Of a stretch of 64,000 nucleotides of DNA, positions 8,996-18,748 are shown piece after piece. Origin of the DNA: Parahaliea mediterranea (GTDB lineage Bacteria > Pseudomonadota > Gammaproteobacteria > Pseudomonadales > Halieaceae); NCBI RefSeq assembly GCF_017255185.1, contig NZ_JAFKCZ010000003.1:186001-250000 (forward strand). The letters run 5' to 3'. The translations under genes were made by a program, and so were the position numbers. The notes below the pieces were generated by a model. That model searched no databases and had not been told where the DNA came from. It worked only from the letters and a program-made list of their open reading frames with translations. The stretch's first letter is position 1. The number at the start of each line of letters is the position of its first letter.

Positions 8996-10189
8996 CTACA
9001 GGTGATCGAAGAGCGACATGCCTTTGATATCCACGAAGGACTTCTGCGCCGCCTGCAGCCCGACCTGGCGCAGGACGTACTCCGAGATAGCCTCCACGTA
9101 ATCGAGGTCCACCAAATCCGACAGGGTCTGCTCGTAGTTGAGCTGCCGATTGCCCGCCACCGAATCCAGCACGTCCAGCTCGTTCAGCCGCGCACCGACC
9201 GACGCGCGGGTGGTCAGGACATTGTCCAGGCTGTTGTCGAATTCACGCATCACCGTGTTCACGGTGTTTTTCAGCGCCGCGACCTCGGCATCCGTGGCGG
9301 CCGGGTTCTCCAGCACGGCCAGGGCCTTCTCGAAGGTGCGGAACAGGTCGGTATTCATGTTCACCGCCCGGTCGACGGTGAAGCTGTCGCCGTCCGCCGG
9401 GGCGCCCTTCACCGTCATTGACAGTCCACCAAACTGGATCGGCGCGCCGTCGCCGTAGGGCTGCGCGGGCCCGCCGTTCACCGAATAGGTGGTGGTGGCG
9501 CCGACCACGGTGAAATCGATGGTGAAGGCGTTGCCGTAGCCCGGGTCGGTAACATCCAGGACCTGCGGCCCCTTGAAGGTAGCGCTGCCGGCATTGGCCG
9601 GATCCGCCTCGGCCATATAGCCGGCGCCGGAGTGCACGCTCTGGAAAATCGTCACACCGTTATCCGCCACCGGCATCTGGCGCGAGGCGTCAATGCGCTG
9701 CTCGCGGCTGTTGTTGTCGCCGACGTAATTCACGCCGCCGGGGGTGCGCACGAAGGGCTCGCTGCCATCCTGGTAGCCGCCAAACAGGTAGCGGCCGTTG
9801 CCATCGGTGGCGTTGGCCTGGCCGATCACGGTTTCGTAGATACCGCGCAGCTCGCTCGCCACCGAATCCCGGTCGGCGTCACTCAGGGTACCGTTGGCCG
9901 CCTGCACTATCCGGGTCTTGGCGCTGATAATCGCGTCGCTGACGCTGTTGAGGATGCTCTCCTGCTGCGACAACGCATTGCGCGCGCTGACCCGCGCATC
10001 GGAGTACTGCTGGGTCACCGCCTGGGCCTGGGACACCCGCACCGCGCGCGACGCGGCCTGGGGGTCATCGGAGGGGTTCACCACGCGGCGGCCGGAGGCG
10101 ATCTGCTGGCCGACCTTCATGAAGTCCCCCTGTTGGCGGTTCATGGACGTCATGCTTTGCTCAAACATGGTTACGGTGCTGATGCGCAT
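8996..10189 (-). CDS. flgL: Flagellar hook-associated protein 3, FlgL
   Basis: Second hook-filament junction protein, between FlgK and flagellin. Start ATG at 10189 (MRISTVTMFEQSM) follows GGGGAGA; upstream in-frame codons are not FlgL-like. 397 residues. The N-terminal helix contains SGRRVVNPSDDPQAASRAV, the flagellin/FlgL signature, and the C-terminal helix has YEQTLSDLVDLDYVEAIS. The middle is a beta-rich insert. It lies 22 bases after flgK on the minus strand and is likely co-transcribed from the sigma-28 promoter before flgK. Confidence 0.96.
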   Translation of the reverse strand: MRISTVTMFEQSMTSMNRQQGDFMKVGQQIASGRRVVNPSDDPQAASRAVRVSQAQAVTQQYSDARVSARNALSQQESILNSVSDAIISAKTRIVQAANGTLSDADRDSVASELRGIYETVIGQANATDGNGRYLFGGYQDGSEPFVRTPGGVNYVGDNNSREQRIDASRQMPVADNGVTIFQSVHSGAGYMAEADPANAGSATFKGPQVLDVTDPGYGNAFTIDFTVVGATTTYSVNGGPAQPYGDGAPIQFGGLSMTVKGAPADGDSFTVDRAVNMNTDLFRTFEKALAVLENPAATDAEVAALKNTVNTVMREFDNSLDNVLTTRASVGARLNELDVLDSVAGNRQLNYEQTLSDLVDLDYVEAISEYVLRQVGLQAAQKSFVDIKGMSLFDHL

Positions 10190-10211
10190 CGCAAAGTCTC
10201 CCCGAAAACGG

Positions 10212-11831
10212 TTAACGCAGGCCCAACAGGGCGTCGATGATGACCGTGCCGGTCTCGATGACCTTGGCATTGGCCTGGTAATACTGCTGGTAGCGAATGA
10301 GATTGGCGGCCTCCTCGTCCAGGTTCACCCCGGATTCGGACTGCTGCAGCGCGCGCAGCTGCAAGCTGAGCCCCTGTTGGGCCTCGAGGTTGACCTGCAC
10401 GATATTGGTGCGGTTGCCAACGTCCCCCACTATCGCCGCATAGGCCTGGTTCAGGGTGGACATACCGCCGACCAGCGCTTCATCCTGCAATTTTTGCAGG
10501 GCCAGGGCGTTTTCGTTGTCGCCACTGCCCGGGCCCATGCCCGCGGCAATTTCGCTGGTATCGTTGATCAGGGCCTCCATGCCGCCCGCGGCGACCCGCG
10601 TCGGCTGGAGTTCGAAGCTGTCGCCATCCACCAGCGTGCCAGGGCTGCCGATGGTGACCACCACGCCGCCGAAGGTGAGCTGGTCGCTGGCGTCCAGGGT
10701 GGCGGTAAAGGTCGCGCCGGTATCGCGTTGCTTGATTTCAAATTCGCCGGTGGCGGCGTTGGTCACGGTCAGCTCGAAATCACTGCTGGTCAGCTGCGTC
10801 ATATCGCCGAAGACCGCGCTGATGGTGCCGCCGCCCGCGTTATTGGCATTGGAGAATGCCCGCGGCGTGCCCATCGCGAAGAAATCGCCCCCCGGGTTGC
10901 CGTTGAGATCCACACCCGCCTGGTGCTGGGCATTGAACCCGGCCGCCATGGAGACCGCCAGCTGTCCCAGCTGGTTCTGGGTCTTGTCCAGGGTCTCGCG
11001 ACGGAAGCTGAGCAGGCCGCCGAGGGAGCCGCCCTTGAGATTCTTTTCGTTGAGTTCCACCAGGTTGCCGGCGGAATCGCGGTAGCCAACCACGGTGCGC
11101 GTGGGGTCGGTGGCGGAGGTCGTGGCCTCCAGCGAGAAGCTCTTGGTGCCGGCGACCAGGGGCTGGCCATTGGCGATCGACAGGCTGTAGGAACCGCTGT
11201 CCTGGATGTTCACGCGCAAATCGACGCGCTCACTGAGTTCCGCCACCAGGTGATCGCGCTGGTTCAGCAGGCTGTTGGGGGCTTCGCCGGTCCGCGCCTT
11301 GGCCAGGGCGATTTCGCGGTTGAGCTGGGCCACCTGGCTGGCGGTGTTGTTGATCTGGCCGATCTCGTCACGAATCTGGCCGTCGATACCGGACTGCATG
11401 TCCCGCAGGTAGCTGTCAAAAGAGCGGAACTGGGCGCTCATGGCCTCCGCCGCGCCCACCACGCCCTGGCGCGCCGCCGGGTCGGAGGGTGTGCTGACCA
11501 GGTCTTCCAGCGAGGAGAAGAAGTTTTGCATCAGCGCCGACAGGCCGGACTCGCTGTCCGCCAGCAGGTTGTCGATCTGGCTCACCTGGGTCTCGTAGGA
11601 TTGCAGCGCGCTGGTCTTGCTGTTGGCGGCGTTGAGTTGCTCCGCCACGTAGCTGTTGAACTGCCGCTGGATGTCGTTGACCTTGACCCCATCGCCCACC
11701 CGGCTCTCGCCGAGAATGGTGATCTCCCGGTTGTAGCCCGGGGTATAGACATTGGAAATATTGTTGCTCGTGGTGTTGAGCGCGTTCTGGGCGGCGTTCA
11801 GGCCGCTGAGTCCAATGGAGAAGATACTCAT
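10212..11831 (-). CDS. flgK: Flagellar hook-associated protein 1, FlgK
   Basis: First junction protein between hook and filament, secreted through the flagellar channel. The start at 11831 (MSIFSIGLSGLNAAQ) follows AAGGAA. Rod/hook N-terminal motif TTSNNISNVYTPGYNR and C-terminal YQQYYQANAKVIETG are diagnostic. 539 residues, standard. An open plus-strand frame of ~730 codons lies opposite flgK/flgL and is a high-GC artefact. Confidence 0.96.
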   Translation of the reverse strand: MSIFSIGLSGLNAAQNALNTTSNNISNVYTPGYNREITILGESRVGDGVKVNDIQRQFNSYVAEQLNAANSKTSALQSYETQVSQIDNLLADSESGLSALMQNFFSSLEDLVSTPSDPAARQGVVGAAEAMSAQFRSFDSYLRDMQSGIDGQIRDEIGQINNTASQVAQLNREIALAKARTGEAPNSLLNQRDHLVAELSERVDLRVNIQDSGSYSLSIANGQPLVAGTKSFSLEATTSATDPTRTVVGYRDSAGNLVELNEKNLKGGSLGGLLSFRRETLDKTQNQLGQLAVSMAAGFNAQHQAGVDLNGNPGGDFFAMGTPRAFSNANNAGGGTISAVFGDMTQLTSSDFELTVTNAATGEFEIKQRDTGATFTATLDASDQLTFGGVVVTIGSPGTLVDGDSFELQPTRVAAGGMEALINDTSEIAAGMGPGSGDNENALALQKLQDEALVGGMSTLNQAYAAIVGDVGNRTNIVQVNLEAQQGLSLQLRALQQSESGVNLDEEAANLIRYQQYYQANAKVIETGTVIIDALLGLR

Positions 11832-11891
11832 GTTTTTTTCGGTTCCTTGAGTCCGGCCAGAAAAGCTGGCGAGCGCGGTGAACTGCAAAAA

Positions 11892-11918
11892 CTATCGGCT
11901 GCCGGCGACCGGGCTTTA
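11892..11918 (-). promoter_or_regulatory. Sigma-28 (FliA) promoter for flgK-flgL
   Basis: On the minus strand the sequence is TAAAGCCC-N11-GCCGATAG, matching the enterobacterial FliA consensus TAAAGTTT-N11-GCCGATAA with exact spacing. It ends about 60 bases before the flgK ATG. This separates flgKL as late (class III-type) genes from flgB-J upstream. Confidence 0.88.
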
Positions 11919-11995
11919 GCCCGATTTTGCGCTTTTCGCAAGGCGCTGGAAAAAACGCCGGGGCCCGCCGGGGCCGCCCCCCAGGCGCTACCGGA

Positions 11996-12292
11996 TCAGC
12001 CTTTCAAGTCCCGCAGCAACTGTTCAGCGAGCCCCAGGCCCTTGCCCGCCAGGTGCTGCGACAACTGCTGGTCGAACAGGGACTCGTAGAAACGGGTCTG
12101 CTGGCTGTCGAGCAGGCCGGAGCGGGGCGTGGCCTCGCGCATGCTCTCCATCAGCCGGTTGAGGAACAGGGCCTCGAACTGCCCGGCCGCCGCCTCCAGA
12201 CCGGCCTCCGGATCCCGGGCGCCCTGCTGTTTGATCCGCTCGAGGCTGTTCACGTCCAGGGCGAAACTGCTAGTGGGGTCAATAGCGCTCAT
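11996..12292 (-). CDS. flgJ: Rod-binding protein FlgJ, short form without muramidase domain
   Basis: FlgJ caps the growing rod. At 98 residues this protein holds only the rod-binding domain (QFEALFLNRLMESMREATP, SQQTRFYESLFDQQLSQHLA). The C-terminal glucosaminidase domain present in most gammaproteobacterial FlgJ is absent, and the 103 bases between its stop and the flgK promoter do not hold it. Its ATG shares one base with the flgI stop (TGATG). A separate peptidoglycan hydrolase must open the wall for the rod. Confidence 0.92.
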   Translation of the reverse strand: MSAIDPTSSFALDVNSLERIKQQGARDPEAGLEAAAGQFEALFLNRLMESMREATPRSGLLDSQQTRFYESLFDQQLSQHLAGKGLGLAEQLLRDLKG

Positions 12293-13395
12293 CAGATAAT
12301 CTCCAGTTCGGCGCGCAGGGATCCCGCGGCCTTGAGGGCTTCGAGGATCGACATCAGGTCCTGTGGCGTCGCGCCCAGAGCGTTGAGCGCATCCACTACT
12401 TCCAGCAGGTTGGCGCCCTCGACCATGCGCAGGGTGCCGGCCTGCTGCTCGATACTGATATCGCTGTCCGGCACCACGACCGTCTCTCCCCCGCCGAAGG
12501 GCGCGGGCTGGCTGACGCCATAGGCGGTGTCGATCACCACCGACAGGTTGCCGTGGGCCACCGCGGCGGCGCGCAGGGTGACCCTGCCATTCAACACCAC
12601 CGAACCGGTGCGCGAGTTGAGCACCACCCGCGCCGGCGCCGCGGCCGGATTGACATCGAGGCGCTCCACCCGCGCCATGAAACCGACCCGCTGGCCGGGG
12701 TCCTGCGGCCCGCTCAGGCGGATAACCCGGCCGTCGAGGGCGGTGGCGACGCCGTGGCCAAATTCGTTGTTGATGGCGTGCACCACCCGCTGCGCGGTGC
12801 TGAAATCCGCTTCGCGCAATTGCAGTTCCAGCACGCCGCCGTTGGCGCCCAGCGCGGTGGGCACCGCGCGCTCCACGGTGGCCCCGGCACTGATGCGGCC
12901 AGAGGCCTGCTGGTTGACCTGCACGCTACTACCGCCCGCCTCGGCGCCGGCGCCGCCCACCAGCAGGTTGCCCTGGGCCAGGGCGTAAGTGCCGCCATCG
13001 GCGCCCTTGAGGGGTGTCATCAACAGCGTGCCGCCGCGCAGGCTGCGGGCGTTACCGATGGAGGACACCACCACATCCATGCGCTGGCCCGGGCGGGCAA
13101 AGGCCGGCAGGTTGGCGGTCACCATCACCGCGGCGACATTGCGCAATTGCATATTGGTGCCGGGCGGGATGGTAATGCCCAGCTGCGAAAACATATTCGC
13201 CAGGCTCTGGGTCGTAAAGGGCGTCTGCATGGTCTGGTCGCCGGAGCCGTCGAGGCCGACCACCAGGCCATAGCCCACCAGGGCGTTGTCGCGCACGCCG
13301 GCGAAATCCGCCAGTTCGCGCAGCTGCTCCGCCCGCAGCGGCTGGATCGCGAGGATCGCGAGCGCCGCGGTCAGTACCAAACGTGCCAATCCCAT
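12292..13395 (-). CDS. flgI: Flagellar P-ring protein FlgI
   Basis: Periplasmic P-ring subunit surrounding the rod in the peptidoglycan layer. 367 residues with a Sec signal peptide ending near [12 protein letters not shown]. Conserved segments include [24 protein letters not shown]-like [15 protein letters not shown], and the C-terminal [19 protein letters not shown]. Translationally coupled to flgJ; 17 bases after flgH. Confidence 0.97.
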   Translation of the reverse strand: MGLARLVLTAALAILAIQPLRAEQLRELADFAGVRDNALVGYGLVVGLDGSGDQTMQTPFTTQSLANMFSQLGITIPPGTNMQLRNVAAVMVTANLPAFARPGQRMDVVVSSIGNARSLRGGTLLMTPLKGADGGTYALAQGNLLVGGAGAEAGGSSVQVNQQASGRISAGATVERAVPTALGANGGVLELQLREADFSTAQRVVHAINNEFGHGVATALDGRVIRLSGPQDPGQRVGFMARVERLDVNPAAAPARVVLNSRTGSVVLNGRVTLRAAAVAHGNLSVVIDTAYGVSQPAPFGGGETVVVPDSDISIEQQAGTLRMVEGANLLEVVDALNALGATPQDLMSILEALKAAGSLRAELEII

Positions 13396-13412
13396 GCCGC
13401 GTCGTCCCCTGT

Positions 13413-14093
13413 CTATAGCGGTGAAATATTGAGGAAGAAGCGCTGCAACCAGCCCATGTTCTGCGCCTCGTTGATATAGCCGTCGCCGATGTACTCAATA
13501 CGGGCGTCCGCCACCTGGGTCGATGAGACCGTGTTGCTGGTGGTGACCGTATAGGGATCGACGACGCCGGAAAAACGGATGTACTCGGTGCCCTGGTTAA
13601 TGGCGATCTGCTTTTCACCGCGCACACGCAGGTTGCCGTTGATCATCACGTCGGTCACGGTCACCGTGAGGGTACCGGTAAAGGTGTTGTTGGCGCGGGA
13701 GCCGCCGCCGGCCTCGAACTCATTGTCGCCGGACAGATCGAAACCGTAGTCCAGCAGGTCCTCCAGCCCCTTGGGTACCGCGTCGGGTGTAAAGGCGGTG
13801 GAACCGTTGCGGTTGGCGTTGCTCTGGGAGTTCTTGCTGGCGCTGACCTCTTCCTCGAGCACGATAGTGATCACGTCCCCGGCCATGCGCGGCCGGCGAT
13901 CCTCGAACAGTGGCCGGTAGCCCGCATGGGCCTGGAAGATGGCGCCATCGGCGGCGCGCACCGGCGGTTCCGGAATGGTCACCGGCGCGGGCTCGACCAC
14001 CACCGACGAGCGCGGCAGCTGCGCGCAGCCGGTCACCGCCGCCAGTAGCAGGAGAACAGCGAGGCGCGCGCTACGCCAGTCAGTCAGGTTCAC
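13413..14093 (-). CDS. flgH: Flagellar L-ring lipoprotein FlgH
   Basis: Outer-membrane L-ring subunit. GTG start at 14093 after GGGGGA. The N-terminus has a lipoprotein signal with lipobox VTGC (Cys about residue 23). The body contains [39 protein letters not shown] and [20 protein letters not shown], all FlgH hallmarks. 226 residues. Confidence 0.97.
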   Translation of the reverse strand: MNLTDWRSARLAVLLLLAAVTGCAQLPRSSVVVEPAPVTIPEPPVRAADGAIFQAHAGYRPLFEDRRPRMAGDVITIVLEEEVSASKNSQSNANRNGSTAFTPDAVPKGLEDLLDYGFDLSGDNEFEAGGGSRANNTFTGTLTVTVTDVMINGNLRVRGEKQIAINQGTEYIRFSGVVDPYTVTTSNTVSSTQVADARIEYIGDGYINEAQNMGWLQRFFLNISPL

Positions 14094-14109
14094 GGCTGGT
14101 GTCCCCCGG

Positions 14110-14892
14110 TCAGAGCTGAGTCAGGCGGGCCAGCATTTCGTCCGACGTCTTCACCGCCTTGCTGTTGATTTCGTAGGCGCGCTGGGTCTGGATCATGTTG
14201 ACCATTTCCTCGACCACGTTGACGTTGGAGGCCTCCACGTAGGACTGGTACAGCACCCCGGCGCCGTTCATGCCCGGCAGGCTCTCGGTGCGCAAACCGG
14301 ACGCGGTGGTTTCCAGGTAGAGGTTTTCACCGATGCTTTCCAGGCCAGCCGGGTTGACGAAGGTCGAAATCGTGAGCTGGCCCACTTCGTTGGTCTGGGT
14401 GGAGCCCGGCTCGGTGATCGACACGATGCCATCGCGACCGATGGTGATCGACAAGGCGTTGTCGGGAATGATCACCGCCGGCTCCAGGGGGTAGCCGCTG
14501 GACGTCACCATCTGGCCGTTCTGGTCCAGCTGGAAGCTGCCGTCGCGGGTGTAGGCCGTGGAGCCGTCTGGCATCAACACCTGGAAAAAGCCCTTGCCGT
14601 TAATGGCCAGGTCGCGGGAGTTGCCGGTTTGCTCCGGATTGCCCTGCGTGTGCAGGCGCTCGGTGGCCACCGGGCGCACGCCGGTACCCACCTGCATGCC
14701 CGAGGGCAGGGTATTCTGGATGTCGTTTTGCGCACCGGGCTGGCGCAGGTTCTGGTACAACAGGTCCTCGAACACCGCACGGGACTTCTTGAAACCGTTG
14801 GTGCTGACGTTCGCCAGGTTGTTGGCGATCACGTCCATTTTGACCTGCTGGGCTTCGAGGCCGGTCTTGGACGTCCACAGGGACTTGATCAC
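14110..14892 (-). CDS. flgG: Flagellar distal rod protein FlgG
   Basis: Distal rod subunit, about 26 copies between proximal rod and hook. 260 residues; the N-terminal motif [20 protein letters not shown] and the C-terminal [20 protein letters not shown] are exact family patterns. It is followed by flgH 16 bases later and preceded by flgF. Confidence 0.98.
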   Translation of the reverse strand: MIKSLWTSKTGLEAQQVKMDVIANNLANVSTNGFKKSRAVFEDLLYQNLRQPGAQNDIQNTLPSGMQVGTGVRPVATERLHTQGNPEQTGNSRDLAINGKGFFQVLMPDGSTAYTRDGSFQLDQNGQMVTSSGYPLEPAVIIPDNALSITIGRDGIVSITEPGSTQTNEVGQLTISTFVNPAGLESIGENLYLETTASGLRTESLPGMNGAGVLYQSYVEASNVNVVEEMVNMIQTQRAYEINSKAVKTSDEMLARLTQL

Positions 14893-14938
14893 GTTATGTT
14901 CCTCTGGTTTTGTGTTGCGGTTTCAGCGCGCCCTGCAA

Positions 14939-15697
14939 TCAGCCTTGCAGCGACAGCAGGTTGTTGGCGCGCTGCGCGTTATCGTTGGCGTCACCAATCA
15001 CCTTCATCTGCATTTCAAAGCGACGCGCGGTGTCGATCATCGACACCATGGCTTCCACCGTACTGACATTGCTTCCCTCGAGGGACCCCGAGAGGAGGCG
15101 CGCGGTCTCGTCCCGGGGTAGCGCGGCCACCTCGCCCTCGGCGTCGGGTCGCGCCCGGAACAGGCCGTCGTCGCCCCGCAGCAGGCCATCGGGGCCCGGC
15201 GTCACCATTTTCAGGCGGCCGACCTCGACAATGGTGTCGGGACTCTCGCCAGGCCCAATGGCGCTGATGGTGCCATCGGCGCCCACCGACAGGGCGGACC
15301 CCAGGGGTACCACCAGGGGACCACCCTCGCCGATCACCGGGCGGCCCGCGCTGGTGATCATGCCGTTGCCGTTCACCTGCAGGTCGCCCCGGCGGGTATA
15401 GGCCTCCCCGCCGTCGGCGCCCTGCACCGCCAGCCAGGCATCGCCCTGCATGGCGACATCCAGGTCGCGGCCGGTGGCGTTCATCGGGCCGGCGCTGAAA
15501 TCCGCCCCGGGGGTGCTCGCCACCACCGAGGTGCGCGTGGGCAGCAGGCCGTCGCCCTGTACCGGCACCGCGCGCATCGCGTGCAGTTGCGCGCGAAAGC
15601 CCGAGGTACTGGCATTGGACAGGTTGTTACTGACCACCGACTGCTGGTCGAGGCTCTGCTTGGCGCCGCTCATGGCGGTGTAGAGTATGCGGTCCAT
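14939..15697 (-). CDS. flgF: Flagellar proximal rod protein FlgF
   Basis: Proximal rod subunit. 252 residues starting MDRILYTAMSGAKQSLDQQ and ending with a MVSMIDTARRFEMQMKVI segment, both typical for FlgF; a central FlgE/F/G-like beta domain lies between. It sits 12 bases after flgE and 46 before flgG in the standard order. Confidence 0.97.
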   Translation of the reverse strand: MDRILYTAMSGAKQSLDQQSVVSNNLSNASTSGFRAQLHAMRAVPVQGDGLLPTRTSVVASTPGADFSAGPMNATGRDLDVAMQGDAWLAVQGADGGEAYTRRGDLQVNGNGMITSAGRPVIGEGGPLVVPLGSALSVGADGTISAIGPGESPDTIVEVGRLKMVTPGPDGLLRGDDGLFRARPDAEGEVAALPRDETARLLSGSLEGSNVSTVEAMVSMIDTARRFEMQMKVIGDANDNAQRANNLLSLQG

Positions 15698-15709
15698 GAG
15701 TCAATGCCC

Positions 15710-16891
15710 CTAGCGCAGGTTCACCGCGTTCTGCAGCACTTCGTCCTGAACCTTGATGGTCTGGGTATTGGCCTGGTAGTTGCGCTGGGCAATGATCAGG
15801 TCCACCAGCTCCTGGGTCAGGTCCACGTTGGAGGACTCCAGGGCGCCGGACTCGATGCCGCCGAACAGGCCGGTACCGGCCAGGCCCAGCAGTTCCTGGC
15901 CGGACGCCCCGGTGGCCGCCCAGGCGTTGTCGCCCACCGGTTTCAGCCCTTCCGGGTTGCGGAAGTTAGCCAGCGCGATGGTGCCCAGCACCTGGGACTG
16001 CTCGTTGGAGTAGTTGCCGACGATGTTGCCGGCCTCATCGAAGGAAATACCCACCAGGCTGCCGGCGGTGTAACCGTCCTGCTTCAGGTCGTCCATGGCA
16101 AAGTCGCGCCCGAACTGGGTGGTGCCGGTGAAGTCCAGGTCGAAGTTGAGGGCGTTGGCGCCGTTGGTCATGGCAAAGTTGTAGGTGGCGCTGGCGCCGC
16201 TGATCAGCGCCCCGTTGCCGTCGAACTCCAGGGTTTGGGGACCGGTGGGCGCGGCGCCGTCGATACCCACGTGCACCTGCCACTGATTGGGGTTGGCAAC
16301 GTCCTTCACGAAGTACATGGTCACCGAGTGCTGCACACCCAGGGAGTCGTAGACCGTGCCGGTATTGGCGTAGGAGTAGGTATCGCCATCGGTGTGGTCG
16401 AAGGCCGCGGTATTCAGGCCCGGCGCGGTGGCGTCCAGGTTGAGGGCGGCGTCGACGGCGGTGGAGGCCTGCGCCGGCAGGCCGCTGGCGGGGATGTTCA
16501 GCTCCACCGGCTGGCCGCCGGTGCCGGTGCCGGCGGGATAGCCCATCAGGCGCGCGCCCACCGCGTTTTCCAGGAAGCCGTCCTTGGTCAGGATCAGCTG
16601 GCCGTTGCGGGAGTAAACCGTCTCGTTGTTCTGGGAAAAGCGGAAGAAGCCAATCCCGCTTACCGCCAGGTCGAGATTGCGGTTGGTGGTGTCGATGTTG
16701 CCCTCGGTAAAGTCCTGCAGGATGCCCGCGACCCGGGTACCGAGGCCGGCGCCGGTGCCGGCGTACACATCCGAGAACTGCACGCCCGAGCCCTTGAAGC
16801 CAACGGTCTGCGAGTTGGCGATATTGTTGCCCACCACGTCGAGGTTGGTGGCGGCGGCGTTGAGGCCGCTAAGTGCCTGTGAAAACCCCAT
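15710..16891 (-). CDS. flgE: Flagellar hook protein FlgE
   Basis: Main hook subunit. 393 residues; starts MGFSQALSGLNAAATNLDVV and ends VDLIIAQRNYQANTQTIKVQ, which are the conserved rod/hook helices. The variable central domain carries alternating Gly/Asp/Thr beta strands. A GGAG site lies just before the ATG at 16891. Confidence 0.98.
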   Translation of the reverse strand: MGFSQALSGLNAAATNLDVVGNNIANSQTVGFKGSGVQFSDVYAGTGAGLGTRVAGILQDFTEGNIDTTNRNLDLAVSGIGFFRFSQNNETVYSRNGQLILTKDGFLENAVGARLMGYPAGTGTGGQPVELNIPASGLPAQASTAVDAALNLDATAPGLNTAAFDHTDGDTYSYANTGTVYDSLGVQHSVTMYFVKDVANPNQWQVHVGIDGAAPTGPQTLEFDGNGALISGASATYNFAMTNGANALNFDLDFTGTTQFGRDFAMDDLKQDGYTAGSLVGISFDEAGNIVGNYSNEQSQVLGTIALANFRNPEGLKPVGDNAWAATGASGQELLGLAGTGLFGGIESGALESSNVDLTQELVDLIIAQRNYQANTQTIKVQDEVLQNAVNLR

Positions 16892-16939
16892 GTTCCATCT
16901 CCTTGATTGGTAATTGCCTGCGGTCGAATAAAACGGTCG

Positions 16940-17611
16940 TTAGAAAATCTGCCGGATATCGTCCAGGGTCACCTGGTCGGATATCCCCCCCAGATCCAGC
17001 AGCGGCCCCCGATCACTGGGACTGACGCCGCTGACCAGGGCGTAATTGAGTGTATTGGTGGGCACGGTGGTGCCGTCCAGCGAAGCGCTGACCACCACGC
17101 GATAGGCACCCTCAGGCGCCAGCGAACCATCGCTGAGACGACCATCCCACTGCAGGGTTTCCACCCCGGGCGACATGGAGAAGGGCTCGAATGTCCGCAC
17201 CACCTCGCCGCTCTCGCTGACGATGGACACCTTCACCTCGTCGGCGGAGGTCGCCAGCTCGATACCGATCGGGGTGGTTTGCCCCTCCTCCCCGGCCAGC
17301 ACCCGGTTGCCGGGCACCAGCACGCCCTTGCCGATCAGCGCGGCGGCCTGCAGGGTCTGGCCGGCATCGATCTGGTTATTGATCCCCGCCAGGGTCTCGT
17401 TGAGCTCGGCGATGCCGCTCACCGTGTTGATCTGCGCCAACTGGGAGGTCATCTCGGCGTTTTCCATCGGATTCATCGGATCCTGGTTCTTGAGCTGGGT
17501 CACCAGCAGGGTCATGAAGCTGTCCTGCAGGTCGGCGCCCGCGCCGCCACCGGTGGGCATCTTGCCGTTCAGCGCATTCAGCACATTGCCGTCAATCGTG
17601 GTGCCGCTCAT
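16940..17611 (-). CDS. flgD: Flagellar hook-capping protein FlgD
   Basis: Scaffold that caps the growing hook and is discarded. 223 residues. The N-terminal export/capping region contains FMTLLVTQLKNQDPMNPMEN, the FlgD signature; the C-terminal part has the FlgD Ig-like domain (WDGRLSDGSLAPEGAYRVVV). The start overlaps the flgC stop. Confidence 0.97.
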   Translation of the reverse strand: MSGTTIDGNVLNALNGKMPTGGGAGADLQDSFMTLLVTQLKNQDPMNPMENAEMTSQLAQINTVSGIAELNETLAGINNQIDAGQTLQAAALIGKGVLVPGNRVLAGEEGQTTPIGIELATSADEVKVSIVSESGEVVRTFEPFSMSPGVETLQWDGRLSDGSLAPEGAYRVVVSASLDGTTVPTNTLNYALVSGVSPSDRGPLLDLGGISDQVTLDDIRQIF

Positions 17612-18018
17612 CAGCTCTCTCCCAGGGTCAGTGTTTTCAGCATCAGTTGCTTGCTGGTATTGAGGACTTCGACATTGGCCTGGTAGGAACGCGATGCGGA
17701 TATCATGTTGATCATCTCGTGCACCGGCTCCACATTGGGCATGGTCACGTAGCCCTCGGCGTCCGCCAGCGGATGCTCCGGCCGGTATTCGCGGCGCATG
17801 GGCGCGGGGTCGTCCACCACCTCGCTCACCCGCACCCCGCCAACGCCGGAGCCGTACTGGCTGGCGCTCTCGAACATCACCTGCTTGGCCCGGTAGGCCT
17901 GGCCGTCGGGCCCGGCGACGCTGTCGGCGTTCGCCAGGTTGCTGGCGGACACATTCATGCGCTGGGCCTGGGCGGTGAGCGCCGAACCCGAGATATCGAA
18001 TATATTGAACATGGACAT
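17611..18018 (-). CDS. flgC: Flagellar proximal rod protein FlgC
   Basis: Proximal rod subunit, 135 residues. [20 protein letters not shown] at the N-terminus and [20 protein letters not shown] at the C-terminus are the family hallmarks. A second in-frame ATG two codons in is an equally possible start. Confidence 0.97.
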   Translation of the reverse strand: MSMFNIFDISGSALTAQAQRMNVSASNLANADSVAGPDGQAYRAKQVMFESASQYGSGVGGVRVSEVVDDPAPMRREYRPEHPLADAEGYVTMPNVEPVHEMINMISASRSYQANVEVLNTSKQLMLKTLTLGES

Positions 18019-18042
18019 GGCGATTCCCTGCCTCCTTCAGAA

Positions 18043-18444
18043 TTACTCGGACTGCATGGCCGACTTCAGCCCCTTGATTCGCGCGTTGGCCATGGTCAAC
18101 GCGGACTGGTAACGCACACTGTTGTCGGCGAACTGGACACGCTCGCGGTCCATATTCACCGTATTGCCGTCCAGGCTGGGCTGGTCGGGCACCCGGTACA
18201 GCAGATCGCGCACGCCACCGCCGGCAGTACCTCCCGGGATATGGCGGGCGGAGGTGGTGGCCAGCGACAGGCCGCCGCCCTGCTCCACGGCGCGACCCAG
18301 CTCTTTGGCGAAATCAAAATCCCGCGCCTTGTAGTGCGGGGTGTCGGCATTGGCGATATTGGCCGCCAGCACCTGTTGGCGCTCGTGCCGCAGTCCCAGC
18401 GCCTGCTGGTAAAAGTCCAGCGCGCCCGCTAGCTTGTCGATCAT
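18043..18444 (-). CDS. flgB: Flagellar proximal rod protein FlgB
   Basis: First proximal rod subunit, 133 residues. The conserved helix RQQVLAANIANADTPHYKAR and the C-terminal FADNSVRYQSALTMANARI confirm FlgB. It is the promoter-proximal gene of flgB-J; the upstream 304 bases are shared with divergent flgA. No convincing sigma-54 site was found by eye. Confidence 0.97.
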   Translation of the reverse strand: MIDKLAGALDFYQQALGLRHERQQVLAANIANADTPHYKARDFDFAKELGRAVEQGGGLSLATTSARHIPGGTAGGGVRDLLYRVPDQPSLDGNTVNMDRERVQFADNSVRYQSALTMANARIKGLKSAMQSE

Positions 18445-18748
18445 CGCTCCAACTCCAAATCGGCCGTGAATATGAGCACGATCAAGAGTAAGGCCGGCGC
18501 CGCCAAGGCAAAATCACAAACAAGCCCGTTTTTGCCGCCTATTTCTTTTCTTCGCCGCGCGGCGACTTCACTAGACTATGAGTCTCCTGTTTCGTTACAG
18601 CCGGCCCGGCAAGGGTGTGCGCGGTGGCTGCGCGTAGCCAGGCAGGGCGCGATTCATTGCGCCCTGGATGTCCCGAACAGCCAGCACGCCGGCCGAATGA
18701 ATAAACCAAAAAGAGGGGCCCGCTGCCAGCCCTACACCAATCGCAAGC
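18445..18748. other. flgB-flgA divergent intergenic region
   Basis: This 304-base stretch must contain promoters for both flgB (minus) and flgA (plus). I could not identify a clean sigma-54 or sigma-28 site; the nearest sigma-54-like match for flgB has GG and GC one base too close. The flgA half is occupied by a decayed REP pair (listed separately). Confidence 0.5.
18643..18736. repeat. Decayed dispersed REP pair
   Basis: A hairpin CAGGGCGC...GCGCCCTG (18643-18666) enclosing GATTCATT is followed by GGCCGAATGAAT (18691-18702) and CCCTACA (18730-18736). These are the modules of the 72-bp array at 8379-8905, with the heads eroded and the second palindrome interrupted. It lies just before flgA. 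Confidence 0.6.

Noticed and set aside
9894-12089. Long plus-strand frame (about 730 codons) opposite flgK and flgL
   Set aside because: Antisense of well-defined FlgK/FlgL; long antisense frames are common in high-GC DNA.
18445-18642. Sigma-54 promoter for flgB
   Set aside because: The best GG/GC pair has nine rather than ten bases between; not good enough to claim.
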